Shown: positions 51,886 to 60,025, counted from the stretch's first letter. The stretch is 64,000 bases of DNA from Adlercreutzia sp. ZJ176 (GCF_011038975.1 NZ_JAAKEC010000001.1:62001-126000); one strand, 5' to 3'. The notes: generated from the sequence alone by a model not told the origin. Made by a program: numbers and translations.

Positions 51886-52327
51886 GTTTGCCTCCAAACA
51901 CGGTACGGGAATGTAAAACTTCTCCCGTATTATAGAGCAGAACGGCGCCTTTCGCCGAAAAAGCATGGCGATATGTGTAGTTATTTTGATGATCGGCAAA
52001 CGAGCGCAGACGCCGCTCGCGGAGAGAATGCGCCCGCTCGCTTCCGAATGCCCGCCGTTCGCCGCGCCCGCTTGCGGGACGCGGACGCGGCGGGGCTGCG
52101 CGGGCGGGCGCCGCTGGGGCGTCGCGCGGGCGGGCGCCGCTGGGGCGTCCTGGCTTGCGACCAGATCCTTCGACTTCGCGCCCTGCGGGCGCTCCGCTCA
52201 GGATGACACGGGCGAACCGGGGGTGGGAGGCTGGCGCGCCCGCCGTGCGCTTGCGCCCGCCGCACTCGCCTCCCAGCGCGCCTGCGCCCGCCGCACGTTT
52301 CCGTTCGCCGCGCCCGCTCGCGCTGCG
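51886..52327. repeat. gene-free region with tandem 25-bp GC repeat and a GTCATCCTGAG-type element
   Basis: Two copies of a 25-base unit beginning CGCGGGCGGGCGCCGCTGGG lie at 52099-52123 and 52125-52149. A GTCATCCTGAG-family element in inverse orientation lies at 52160-52207 (CCAGATCCTTCGAC ... AGGATGAC). CTATTATAG-like AT sequence near 51930 could hold the LytTR promoter. No gene is visible. Confidence 0.65.
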
Positions 52328-53734
52328 CTACCCGAGGTCGAGCTGCTGCAGGTCGAACAGCGCCAGCGCGTAGATCTTGAACGCGGTCTGGAGCTGCGCG
52401 ATGCTCACGGTCTCGTCGGGGCCGTGTATGCCGCCGGCCCACGCGGGCATCTCGAGCCACGGCATCTCGGGGCCGAAGCTCGCGCCGCGCGTGAACTCGC
52501 GCGCGTACGTGCCGCCACCGATGGTGAACGCCTCGCGCGACTCGCCGGTCACGTCGTTGTACGCGGCGAGCAGCGCCTGGATCTCGGGCGTGTCGGGCTC
52601 CACGAGGAACGGCTCCATGAGCAGGGTCCGCTCGAACTCAGCGCCGATGGGGTCGGTGAGCGCCGTCAGCGCCGCCGTGATCCCCTCGGGCGTGATCGAC
52701 GTGGGGAAGCGGGAGTCCATCGTCTGCACGAGGCGCCCGTCGGAAAGCGCGATGGTGCCGCCGATCACCGTGAGCGGGCCGAAGTAGTCGTCGGACGTTG
52801 CGATGCCCACGCCCGAGCCGTCGGTGGCGCTAAGGAGTCGCTGGTCGAAGGCGAGGAAGGCGCGCTCAGCCTCGTTGCACAGCGCGTTTTCGAGCAGGTA
52901 GTCCACGATGAGCGCGATCGCGTTCACGCCGGTCTCGGGCATGGCCGCGTGCGCGCTCTTGCCCGCGGCCTCGATGCGCGTGAGGCCCGGGCCCGCCGGC
53001 GTCACGGTCAGCCGCTCGGCGGGAGGCAGGCTCGCCGCGTCCGCCCGCACCACCGCGTGCGCCTGCCCCGGCACCGCGTTGGTGGCCGCCCCGCCCTCGA
53101 ACTCCACGATGGCGCCGTCGCCGAGCGGCGCGCTCGTGATGCGCGCGTCGAAGCCGCCCTTCTCGCCGTAGCACACGGGGAACTCCGCGTCAGGCGTGAA
53201 CAGGAACGTCGGGTCGGCGTAGCGCGCACGGTAGTAGGGGACGTCGCCCATGCCCGACTCCTCGTTCGCGCCGAAGAGGAAGCGCACCGTGTGGCGCAGC
53301 GGCAGGCCGAGGCCCGCGAGGAAGCGCATGGCGTGCAGCGCCACCACCGAGGGGCCCTTGTCGTCGAGCACGCCGCGCCCCACGAGGCAGCCCTCCTTGA
53401 CCGTGACGTCGTAGGGCTCGAAGCTCCAGCCCGGGCCCGCCGGCACCACGTCCATGTGCCCGATGATGCCGATCTGCGTGCCGGCCGTGCCCTCGAGGTC
53501 AGCGAAGCCCATGTAGCCGTCGACGTCACTCGTCGCAAACCCCATGTCCGAGGCGATGCCGAGCACCGCGTCGAGCGCGGCGCGCGGGCCCGGCCCGAAG
53601 GGCGCGCCGGGAGCCGCGGCGCCGAGGTCCTCGAAGCTCGGGATGCGCACCAGCGTGGTGATGTCCTCGAGCATGGTAGGCCAGTTCTCTTCCACGTACT
53701 TATCGGCGGCGGTCATGACGTCGTTGCGTTCCAT
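52328..53734 (-). CDS. M20-family dipeptidase (PepV/Sapep-like)
   Basis: The 468-residue metallopeptidase has the M20 zinc sites: IGHMDVVPAGPGW (metal His/Asp), GVLDDKGPSVVALHAM, NEESGMGD (catalytic Glu/metal Glu), FTPDAEFPV and a C-terminal His in GGIHGPDE. A lid or dimerisation domain lies at about residues 190-350 with GKSAHAAMPETGVNAI. It hydrolyses dipeptides and some blocked amino acids in the cytoplasm. The ATG at 53734 follows an AAAGGAAAG-type ribosome site. It appears to be a single-gene unit. Confidence 0.93.
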   Translation of the reverse strand: MERNDVMTAADKYVEENWPTMLEDITTLVRIPSFEDLGAAAPGAPFGPGPRAALDAVLGIASDMGFATSDVDGYMGFADLEGTAGTQIGIIGHMDVVPAGPGWSFEPYDVTVKEGCLVGRGVLDDKGPSVVALHAMRFLAGLGLPLRHTVRFLFGANEESGMGDVPYYRARYADPTFLFTPDAEFPVCYGEKGGFDARITSAPLGDGAIVEFEGGAATNAVPGQAHAVVRADAASLPPAERLTVTPAGPGLTRIEAAGKSAHAAMPETGVNAIALIVDYLLENALCNEAERAFLAFDQRLLSATDGSGVGIATSDDYFGPLTVIGGTIALSDGRLVQTMDSRFPTSITPEGITAALTALTDPIGAEFERTLLMEPFLVEPDTPEIQALLAAYNDVTGESREAFTIGGGTYAREFTRGASFGPEMPWLEMPAWAGGIHGPDETVSIAQLQTAFKIYALALFDLQQLDLG

Positions 53735-54085
53735 GGGCTTTCCTTTCGTCGGAGGGTTGCGTCAGGATGGCGCGTCGGGCGGTGCGATGGGCGGTGCGAT
53801 GGAGCGTCGGCAGAGCGTCGGTAGAGCGCGTGGCAGAACGTTGGCGGGACGTCACGTCAGGCGTTGCAGGTGAGCGCCCCGTCAGGGCATTGCGGTGGAG
53901 CGTTTGCAGCAAGGTGCTGCGCCAGGTGCAGCGAAGCGCTGCGCCAAGATGTCGCGTCATAAGCGCTACCCTCCATTATGGCGGCTCGGCGCCGAAAAAG
54001 CACGCAGAACAGGGAATTGTTTTTCACCCGGAATCACGTCGAGCCCTCGACGCTGCGCAGCCGTTCCGCTATACTGGGTCGATGC
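53735..54085. other. gene-free region before tRNA-Leu, with tRNA promoter
   Basis: From 53770 to 53950, short related words (GGTGCGATGG, GCGTCGGTAGAGCG, GCGTTGCAGGTG) repeat imperfectly; no gene is seen. TCGACG (54047-54052) and TATACT (54070-54075) with 17-base spacing form a good promoter that would start at about the first base of the tRNA. Confidence 0.6.
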
Positions 54086-54169
54086 GCCCGGGTGGTGGAA
54101 CGGCAGACACGTCGGTCTCAAAAACCGATGCCGAAAGGTGTGTGGGTTCGAATCCCACCCCGGGCACCA
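54086..54169 (+). tRNA. tRNA-Leu (anticodon CAA)
   Basis: An 84-base tRNA including an encoded CCA end. The acceptor arm GCCCGGG pairs with CCCGGGC, the anticodon stem TCGGT/ACCGA holds the 7-base loop CTCAAAA with anticodon CAA, the variable arm is of the longer class II type, and the T arm is GTGGG-TTCGAAT-CCCAC. It reads UUG codons. A promoter lies directly upstream. Confidence 0.96.
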
Positions 54170-54473
54170 TCTTCTTCTTCTTCGCAATCCCACGCAACAT
54201 GCCGCCAAGCGAAAGCCTCCCAGCCGCATCCAACCTGCCGCTGACTAACTCGAGCCGCTTCAACGTCCTGCCCCACATCAAGGTCCGCATGTCTGCACTT
54301 ACCCGTGCAAACCCTGTCGAGATTTAACTTGGTTCCTCATTTTCGGCAAAACACTGTCGAAAATGAATGGTTTTTTAACTCAGTTTTTCATTTTTCACGT
54401 AAACCTGTCGAGACTCGACTTACTTTTAGCTCAAGTTATTGTGTCGAGTCGCATAACGAAATCTGGGAAAGCC
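54170..54473 (+). promoter_or_regulatory. AT-rich leader region of the Fic-wHTH gene with TGTCGA repeats
   Basis: No gene is seen. From about 54310 the sequence is much richer in A+T than the surroundings. TGTCGA occurs at 54315, 54355, 54406 and 54442, and GACTCGAC (54412-54419) and GTCGAGTC (54443-54450) form an inverted repeat. These could be operators for the HTH domain of the downstream Fic protein. The position next to a tRNA gene fits an integration site, but no duplicated tRNA end was found nearby. Confidence 0.45.
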
Positions 54474-55688
54474 ATGGCCTACACTCCTTTGAAGAAGATC
54501 TTTCACATTGACTTCGTTCGCTACGAAGAGACGTACACGATGCGCTTCTCTTCTGAAGAGGCCGTCAAGGTCAGCATGAACGTGTCGGGCGACCCCGCCT
54601 TCTTCCTCATCCCGAGCGAGGCTTATCGAAACGAAGTTGAGGCCGCTCGCCTCGACAAGGAGATATACAAGCTCATTCACTCGCTTCCCCCGAAGGCCAT
54701 AGGCGACTACATGAACTCATGCCTCATCGACGAGATTGTTCTCACCAACGAGATCGAGGGGGTGAATTCGACACGTCGGGAAATCGGCGAAGTGCTCGAG
54801 AGGCTCAAGCAGAACGACAAACGCGGGCGATTCAATGGCCTCGTGCAAAAGTACCTGATGCTCGCCGGCAGACGCGAAATCCCCGTCAGCTCGTGCGAAG
54901 ACATCCGCGCCATCTACGACGACCTCGTCCTCGACGAGGTGCTCGCCGCCGACGCAGGCAACGCTCCCGACGGCGACCTCTTCCGCAAAGGCTCCGTCAG
55001 CGTATGCGACGCAACGGGAATTCCCATACATCAGGGCATCGAGCCAGAGAGCAGGATAAAAGCCTGTCTGGACGAAGCGCTTCTGATGCTGCACAGCGAG
55101 GATATCCCCCTCCTCGCGCGCCTGTCGGCGTTTCACTTCCTCTTCGGCTACATCCACCCCTTCTACGACGGCAATGGGCGAACCAATCGCTTCATCAGCA
55201 GCTCCATGCTCTCACAACACTTCGAGCCGCTCGTAGGGCTCAGGCTCTCCTATTCCGTGAAGCAGGGCATCAGAAAATACTACAAGGCTTACTCAACCTG
55301 CGAGCACAAGCTGAACAAAGGCGACGTGACGCCCTTCGTTATCGCCTTCTCCGATCTTGTCGTCGACGCCATGAGAAGCATGCGCGACTCGCTGGCCGAC
55401 AGAAAAACGCGCCTCGAGAGATGCGAGGAAGCCCTTCGGAAGGCGATGCTCGACGAGCGCGAGGAAACGCTCCGCATGGCAAGTGCCCTCTGCGCAGCGG
55501 CCCTGTTCGCCGACTACGGGACGACGGCAGTCGACCTCGGCAAAGACTTCGGCATCTCGAGGCAAACGGTCTACAAGAGGATGGAACCGCTCAAAAGGCA
55601 AGGCCTTGTGGTCTCCGAGAAAGTCGGCGTCAAAACATATTACCGACTCGATGTGAAATCCCTGCTGGCGAAATCGGAATCGAAGTAA
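54474..55688 (+). CDS. Fic-family protein with C-terminal winged helix-turn-helix
   Basis: The 404-residue protein carries an N-terminal inhibitory helix with TNEIEG (matching [S/T]-x3-E-[G/N]; about residue 91), a Fic domain with the full active-site motif HPFYDGNGRTNR (about residue 227), and a C-terminal winged helix (DFGISRQTVYKRMEPLKRQGL). It should transfer AMP to a target protein under autoinhibition by the N-terminal Glu. The ATG at 54474 has only GGGAAAG upstream; a longer frame to 54363 lies in AT-rich repeats. The HTH suggests it binds its own upstream repeats. Placement after a tRNA in AT-rich DNA suggests acquisition by transfer. Confidence 0.92.
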   Translation: MAYTPLKKIFHIDFVRYEETYTMRFSSEEAVKVSMNVSGDPAFFLIPSEAYRNEVEAARLDKEIYKLIHSLPPKAIGDYMNSCLIDEIVLTNEIEGVNSTRREIGEVLERLKQNDKRGRFNGLVQKYLMLAGRREIPVSSCEDIRAIYDDLVLDEVLAADAGNAPDGDLFRKGSVSVCDATGIPIHQGIEPESRIKACLDEALLMLHSEDIPLLARLSAFHFLFGYIHPFYDGNGRTNRFISSSMLSQHFEPLVGLRLSYSVKQGIRKYYKAYSTCEHKLNKGDVTPFVIAFSDLVVDAMRSMRDSLADRKTRLERCEEALRKAMLDEREETLRMASALCAAALFADYGTTAVDLGKDFGISRQTVYKRMEPLKRQGLVVSEKVGVKTYYRLDVKSLLAKSESK

Positions 55689-56051
55689 CCCCCCAGCAGA
55701 GAGAAGGGTAGCGTGCTCATTGTTGGTGTTTGGCGATTCCGCTTTGGAGAGCAGGCCGTAGGGACTGGTCGAGAAAGCGGAACATCATCTAGAGCATGAT
55801 CTACACGCATGATGAGCCGCATCGCGCCTCAGACAAGGAAAACCGTTCCGGGAGCTTGAGCCGATTTTAACTTTCTGGAATGCTCTTGCCGACCGCGCTA
55901 GGCGGAGGGAATGCGGCCAGATGCACAATCGCCCGCCCACGCTCAGCGCCGGCGGGCGCTTTGCTGTCCTGCCCGCTCTGGCAGAAACCGACGCAACGAT
56001 CGTGCTACGATGAGGTAATACCGAATAGGGCTACCGCAGATAGGGCTAACA
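55689..56051. other. gene-free region after the Fic-wHTH gene
   Basis: No supported gene is seen. AATAGGGCTACCGCAG and GATAGGGCTAACAT (about 56025-56052) form a short direct repeat just before the truncated ORF. A short reading frame starting at 55880 has no ribosome site or family resemblance. Confidence 0.5.
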
Positions 56052-56216
56052 TTGGACAGGGTGTTCGTGCTGGACAGGGTGACGGAGCGCCATCCCGAGC
56101 TGACGAAGGAGGACGCCGCCCATGCCTGGGAGTTCTGCATCACCTCGCCTGTCGGTCGCCGGCAACGTTACCGACAACGACCCTTTTCCATCCACCCCTC
56201 AAGTGATCCTGGATGA
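56052..56216 (+). pseudogene. truncated small ORF cut by the 25-bp repeat cluster
   Basis: From a TTG at 56052 the frame reads LDRVFVLDRVTERHPELTKE, then DAAHAWEFCITSPV, which looks like a real protein N-terminus (helical, balanced composition). At 56170 it runs into the first 25-bp repeat, after which the translation becomes repeat-derived and stops at 56216. The remainder of the gene is absent. No family is assigned; it may be a small toxin-antitoxin-type protein (guess). Confidence 0.4.
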
Positions 56217-56358
56217 AATGAGGCCGTTATCGGCGATTTCTTGGAAAAAGTGGATGCAAAAGCGCCGTTGTCGGTGATTTTCGGGACTCGAACCGCCGAT
56301 AACGGGCGTTTTCCATCCATGTTTTCAAAACTGTGGATGCAAAAAGGGCGTTGTCGGT
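56170..56358. repeat. cluster 2 of the 25-bp dispersed repeat family (five copies, both orientations)
   Basis: Copies in plus orientation (TGGATG ... GTTRTCGGY) lie at 56210-56234, 56251-56275 and 56334-56358; inverted copies are at 56170-56194 and 56295-56319. They belong to the family of 26181-26410. Spacings are irregular, and the sequence between copies is not shared with cluster 1. Compensating changes (GTTATCGGC with GCCGATAAC) occur in copies facing each other. Confidence 0.85.
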
Positions 56359-56550
56359 CACTCGGGTCTCAAGGATGCGAAGAGGCTGCATCGGCTTCCA
56401 GCGGCCCCTCGACTTTGCGGAGTGGCCTGCTTGAAAGGATTCAAGAGCATCGAAGGGCGCGCAGGCTGCGGGGTCGACCTATGACGCGCTGCAGGAGTCG
56501 GCCTAGGGGAGCTTGCGGGAGTCGACCTATGGCATGCTACAGGAGCCGGC
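56359..56550. other. gene-free region with short tandem words upstream of lpdD end
   Basis: No gene is seen. GGGAGTCGACCTATG-like words (GGTCGACCTATGACG, GGAGTCGACCTATGGC, GGAGCCGGCCTATGGG) repeat between about 56470 and 56560, reaching into the 3' end of the lpdD-like gene. Confidence 0.5.
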
Positions 56551-56925
56551 CTATGGGAGCTTGCGGGAGTCGAGCCAGATGCTCGCCGCCTTCTTCACGT
56601 TCCCCATGACGAGTTCTATGTCCTCAGGTGCGGCGTCGTTTACGTGGATGCCCGCCGTGACGGACGCCACCTCCCCCGTCCCCAGGGCGAGGGCGGTCGC
56701 AACCGACGCGGCTGCCAGGACATCCTTATGCCCGGGAACGCAAATCTGGGACACGTCGCACGTCAGCCCGTCTCCATTTGAGCGCGGTCGGGGCACCGCA
56801 ACGGCCACGCCCCCCACATGGGGCTCGTCGCCGCCTGAGAGGAACGCGCACAGGCCACGTCCCCTCGTCTCCGCAACCTCGAGCCTGACCCTCAAGGACC
56901 CTTCGCCAACTTCAACGCAGGCCAT
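56551..56925 (-). CDS. LpdD-like prenylated-flavin chaperone
   Basis: The 124-residue protein has the size and pattern of the LpdD family (GGDEPHVGGVAVAVPRPR, CVPGHKDVLAAASVATALAL, VTAGIHVNDAAPEDI), which occurs with UbiX/UbiD-type hydroxyarylic acid decarboxylases such as the gallate/tannin pathway of lactobacilli. It is thought to help load or maintain prenylated FMN. It is the last gene of the decarboxylase operon and starts 1 base after the zinc-ribbon gene. Operon context strongly supports the call. Confidence 0.75.
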   Translation of the reverse strand: MACVEVGEGSLRVRLEVAETRGRGLCAFLSGGDEPHVGGVAVAVPRPRSNGDGLTCDVSQICVPGHKDVLAAASVATALALGTGEVASVTAGIHVNDAAPEDIELVMGNVKKAASIWLDSRKLP

Positions 56926-56926
56926 G

Positions 56927-57157
56927 TCACTCGCCCCCGCTTACCGTTAGAGACTCCTGGTCGCCCAAGCCCGCGCTCCCGCGCGATGACGCGCCTGCCG
57001 CAGCAGGCGCCTTCGCGCCGCACGCGCTGCAGACGCTCGCCCCCTTCTCAAGGACGGCCCCGCAGAACAGGCACTTCCGAGGCGCGTCGTAGAACGCCTG
57101 CATCTCAGGCGACAGCGGCTTTCCGCAGCGGCCGCACCCCATGCAAAACAGGCACAC
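56927..57157 (-). CDS. small double zinc-ribbon protein of the decarboxylase operon
   Basis: The 76-residue protein has four CxxC pairs (C2/C5, C8/C11, C29/C32, C43/C46), so two zinc ribbons, then an Ala/Gly/Ser tail. The start is a GTG at 57157, one base after the ubiX stop. It has no clear counterpart in the classical BsdBCD or VdcBCD sets. It may assist decarboxylase assembly or be an adaptor; function unknown. Confidence 0.7.
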   Translation of the reverse strand: MCLFCMGCGRCGKPLSPEMQAFYDAPRKCLFCGAVLEKGASVCSACGAKAPAAAGASSRGSAGLGDQESLTVSGGE

Positions 57158-57158
57158 G

Positions 57159-57737
57159 CTACTTCTCGCCCCCCTTCGTCACGCCCTCCCACGGCTGGAA
57201 ACGATCGTAGTCAAGGTCGAACTGCATGAGGATCTTCCCGATGACGTGGTCGACCTGATCGACCGCCGTCGGGTAGCTGCTGTAGAAGGTGAGCATGGGG
57301 GGTATGATCGTGCAGCCCAGCTCGGCAGCTGAGAGCAGGTTTCTGCAATGCACCTTCCCGAGGGGCATCTCGCGCGGGACCAGGATCACCTTGCGGTTCT
57401 CCTTGAGGCAGACGTCCGCAGACCGCACGATGAGATTCTCGGCGTATCCGCACGCGATGGCCGAGAGGGTCTTCATGCTGCAGGGAACGACGACCATCCC
57501 GTCCGTCTTGTACGAGCCGCTCGAGATGCTCGCGCCCAGGTTGCCGTTGTCGTATACGACGTCAGCCGCCCCGCACAGCTCCTCGTACGAGATGCCGCTC
57601 TCCAAGGCAAGGGTCACCTTGGCGCCCTCGCTGACCACCAGATGGCTCTCCACCTCGGGAAACTGCCTCAAGGCCTGGAGGAGCCGGTACCCCATGCAAA
57701 CCCCGGTCGCCCCCGTGATGCCGACGATGATCCTCAT
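57159..57737 (-). CDS. bsdB: UbiX-like flavin prenyltransferase (BsdB/VdcB/LpdB type)
   Basis: The 192-residue flavoprotein has the UbiX fingerprints: GITGATGVCMGYRLLQAL at the N-terminus, SISSGSYKTDGMVVVPCSMKTLSAIACGY in the middle and VPREMPLGKVHCRNL toward the end. It makes prenylated FMN for UbiD-type decarboxylases. GGGAGGTG precedes the ATG at 57737. It lies 117 bases after the bsdD-like gene in the same operon as its client UbiD protein. Confidence 0.94.
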   Translation of the reverse strand: MRIIVGITGATGVCMGYRLLQALRQFPEVESHLVVSEGAKVTLALESGISYEELCGAADVVYDNGNLGASISSGSYKTDGMVVVPCSMKTLSAIACGYAENLIVRSADVCLKENRKVILVPREMPLGKVHCRNLLSAAELGCTIIPPMLTFYSSYPTAVDQVDHVIGKILMQFDLDYDRFQPWEGVTKGGEK

Positions 57738-57854
57738 GCAGCACCTCCCTTTTCCACATCGCCTCACCTGCGGTCTCGCTCAAGCCCCTGCGCCCGCGAA
57801 CCCCGCTCACAGCAGAGTCCACGGGCGCAGGCGCGTCAACCTCAAGCGCCTCGC

Positions 57855-58061
57855 CTACACGAAGCGCCCCAGATGCGCGATGTCCTCGTTCGTCATCTGG
57901 AACCGCGGATCCCTCTTCGCGGGATCCAATATGTAGTCCTGCTCGCTCGTTCGCCAGTTGTAGTGGCACGTCGAGCATGCGTAGACTTCCCAGGCGCCGC
58001 TTCCGTCAGGCGCGTCGGCTACTTTCTCCGCGGTGTCGTTACCGCAACGCAAGCACTTCAT
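57855..58061 (-). CDS. bsdD: hydroxyarylic acid decarboxylase subunit D (BsdD/VdcD-like)
   Basis: The 68-residue protein has a zinc ribbon (C3/C6 and C29/C32) and the family pattern AWEVYACSTCHYNWRTSE, followed by a C-terminal DEDIAHLGRF-like stretch (MTNEDIAHLGRFV). This matches the small D subunit of non-oxidative hydroxyarylic acid decarboxylases, needed for full activity of the BsdBCD complex. AAGGGAG precedes the ATG at 58061, 15 bases after ubiD. Its presence separates this operon from quinone-synthesis ubiD/ubiX. Confidence 0.9.
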   Translation of the reverse strand: MKCLRCGNDTAEKVADAPDGSGAWEVYACSTCHYNWRTSEQDYILDPAKRDPRFQMTNEDIAHLGRFV

Positions 58062-58076
58062 TCAGGTCTCCCTTCC

Positions 58077-59498
58077 TTACCCGCGGAGCCCCGCCAGAAG
58101 CTCCTTGAGCAGGGCCGCCTTCTCCGTCGTGTCGATCTCGATCTGCTGCACGTCCCTCATGTGGTCGGGATGAACCGGGGTCGTCGCGTCGATCATCACG
58201 CGACCCGAGACGCCGACGGGGTCGTTGCTGGGATCGAGGCCCATTCCGATGTCGTAAGGCGCGATGATGATGTCCTTGTCGGGGCGAACCCTAAACGCCA
58301 TCTTGGTGAACACCTGCTCGTAGTCGAAGGGGTCCACCCAAGGGTCGACCACGATGATGATCTTGCCGTGGCCGAGGCCGGCCGAGGACGACGCCGCGTT
58401 GTACGCGACGGCCTTCGCGAAGTTCCCGAAGCGGTTCTTCGCCGCGATGATGAGCACCATGCCGTGGGCGACCATGGCGTTCACGGCGACGATCTCGTTC
58501 GGCATGCGCTCGCGGATGGCCTCCGTGTTGGAGATGCACGTGATGAGGTTCGACATGCAGTTCCCCTCGGCATGGCCGTCGCCCAGGTACAGCTCCTCCC
58601 AGATGGGGTCCTTGCGATGCGTTATGCGCGTGATCTTCACGCGGCACTGGTTCCTGACGCCCGAGTAGGTACCGGGGAACTCGCCGAACGGCCCCTCGGG
58701 CTCACGCACCCCGCACAGGACCTCGCCCTCGAGCACGTACTCGCTGTAGGCGGGCACCGGAAGCCCTGCGCTCGTCTTCGCCAGCTTCAGCATGGAGCCC
58801 TGCAGGCCTGCGGCATACTTGAACTCGGACTGGTCCGGGTTCAGCGGGATGCAGGCAAGGGACGACACGGCGGGCGGCGCGCCGACGCATATCGCGATGG
58901 GCATGTTCTCGCCGGCAGCCTCGTACTTGCGCAGATGCGAGGCCCCGTCGTGGTCGAACATCACCTGGAGGCCGCACATGTTGCGCTCTTGGACCTGGAC
59001 GCGGTACATGCCGATGTTCGTCAGGTCGAGGTTCTCGGGATCATCGCGGTCAACCGTCACGATCGCCGGCTTCGCGATGTAGAACCCTCCGTCGCCGACG
59101 TTCGAGCGGAACACGGGGAAGTCGTACAAGTTGACGTCGTCGCCCTCGATGACCTCTTCCTGGCAAGGAGCGTTGTCGATGAACTTCACGCGACCGCGGC
59201 TGCACTTCGGCCAGCGCTTCTCCATGATCTTGTACTTCTCATAGACCGTCGTGTTCTCGTCGACGTCGAAGGCCGTCGCCCAGTTCTTCCAGCTGGCCAG
59301 CGTGTTCATCACCATGCGCTGACCCTTGAAGCCCCTCATGTTCTCGAACACGAGCGCCGGCCCCGCTTCGGGGTCAGCCAGCGCCGCCTTCGCGAACTGC
59401 GCCGCATCCGGCTCGACGTCAATCTCGTCGCAGACGTGCACGACCTGGTTCTTCGCCTCAAGCGCCTGGATGAGCCCGCGCAAGTCGACTATTCCCAT
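58077..59498 (-). CDS. bsdC: UbiD-family hydroxyarylic acid decarboxylase (BsdC/VdcC-like)
   Basis: The 473-residue protein has the UbiD fold with the catalytic set visible: R166 in NIGMYRVQV and E268/E273 in REPEGPFGEFPGTYSG, which bind and use prenylated FMN. It removes CO2 from a hydroxybenzoate such as 4-hydroxybenzoate, vanillate, protocatechuate or gallate (family knowledge; substrate not decided). AGGAGGTTG precedes the ATG at 59498; the frame continues upstream to 59612 without support. It is the first gene of a five-gene operon and is divergent from a membrane LuxR regulator. Confidence 0.94.
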   Translation of the reverse strand: MGIVDLRGLIQALEAKNQVVHVCDEIDVEPDAAQFAKAALADPEAGPALVFENMRGFKGQRMVMNTLASWKNWATAFDVDENTTVYEKYKIMEKRWPKCSRGRVKFIDNAPCQEEVIEGDDVNLYDFPVFRSNVGDGGFYIAKPAIVTVDRDDPENLDLTNIGMYRVQVQERNMCGLQVMFDHDGASHLRKYEAAGENMPIAICVGAPPAVSSLACIPLNPDQSEFKYAAGLQGSMLKLAKTSAGLPVPAYSEYVLEGEVLCGVREPEGPFGEFPGTYSGVRNQCRVKITRITHRKDPIWEELYLGDGHAEGNCMSNLITCISNTEAIRERMPNEIVAVNAMVAHGMVLIIAAKNRFGNFAKAVAYNAASSSAGLGHGKIIIVVDPWVDPFDYEQVFTKMAFRVRPDKDIIIAPYDIGMGLDPSNDPVGVSGRVMIDATTPVHPDHMRDVQQIEIDTTEKAALLKELLAGLRG

Positions 59499-60025
59499 AT
59501 GCAACCTCCTTTGTCGCCTGTGGTATCTGGGAGACAAGCTGCCTCCGACATGCTGCCGTGCAGAGAGGCGGAGGCATGGCGAAAGCGGCCCGCCGATCGT
59601 TGAGCTTGTCACTCATCAATCGGAAGACGCTGCGACGCTGCCCGCTCCGCACGCAACCCAAGTTAAAGCCCCGTCGCTTGGGCCGCATCGTGCATCTTGC
59701 TCGAAATGCCCGCAAACGCCATGGCGTAAAACACCTGATTTATCATGCTATGCCTTTGACCTGGTCATTTGGGAGATCGGACCCCCTCGCGAAGAGGCCT
59801 CTTCCCGTTTATAATAAGTAATGGCGCGCATTCCGCGCCCCCTCAGGCTTCACGCCTTGACGCTTGACAACATCCAGAAGACATCCGTCACCCATTAACC
59901 GCCTGCCTCGTTGACGGTTTCTTCACCTATGACATAGAGCGTCGGGGGACGCAAGGTCTCGCGGCTCTCGATGCTTAGCATAATGAGCTCATGCGCACGC
60001 AAAAAAAAGGGGGGGGGGAGCGAGC
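59499..60025. promoter_or_regulatory. divergent region ubiD operon / LuxR gene, with TATAAT and an A8G10 tract
   Basis: No gene is seen in 527 bases. TATAAT at 59810-59815 is a plus-strand -10 candidate, leaving a leader of about 200 bases for the LuxR gene; no consensus -35 is present. Eight A (60001-60008) followed by ten G (60009-60018) lie directly before AGCGAGC and the LuxR ATG, so the G tract doubles as, or replaces, the ribosome-binding site. Length changes in this tract would change spacing. Confidence 0.55.

Noticed and set aside
53767-54327. Protein-coding frame across the tRNA-Leu
   Set aside because: It overlaps a well-formed tRNA gene and low-complexity sequence.
55880-56206. 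108-codon open frame after the Fic gene
   Set aside because: No ribosome site, atypical composition and it runs into the 25-bp repeats; a different frame (56052) looks more protein-like.
54155-56550. Complete integrative element at tRNA-Leu
   Set aside because: No integrase gene and no second copy of the tRNA 3' end were seen; only a composition shift and one Fic gene support transfer.
58354-58668. Plus-strand ORFs opposite ubiD
   Set aside because: Shadows of the ubiD frame, with no start signal and no family pattern.
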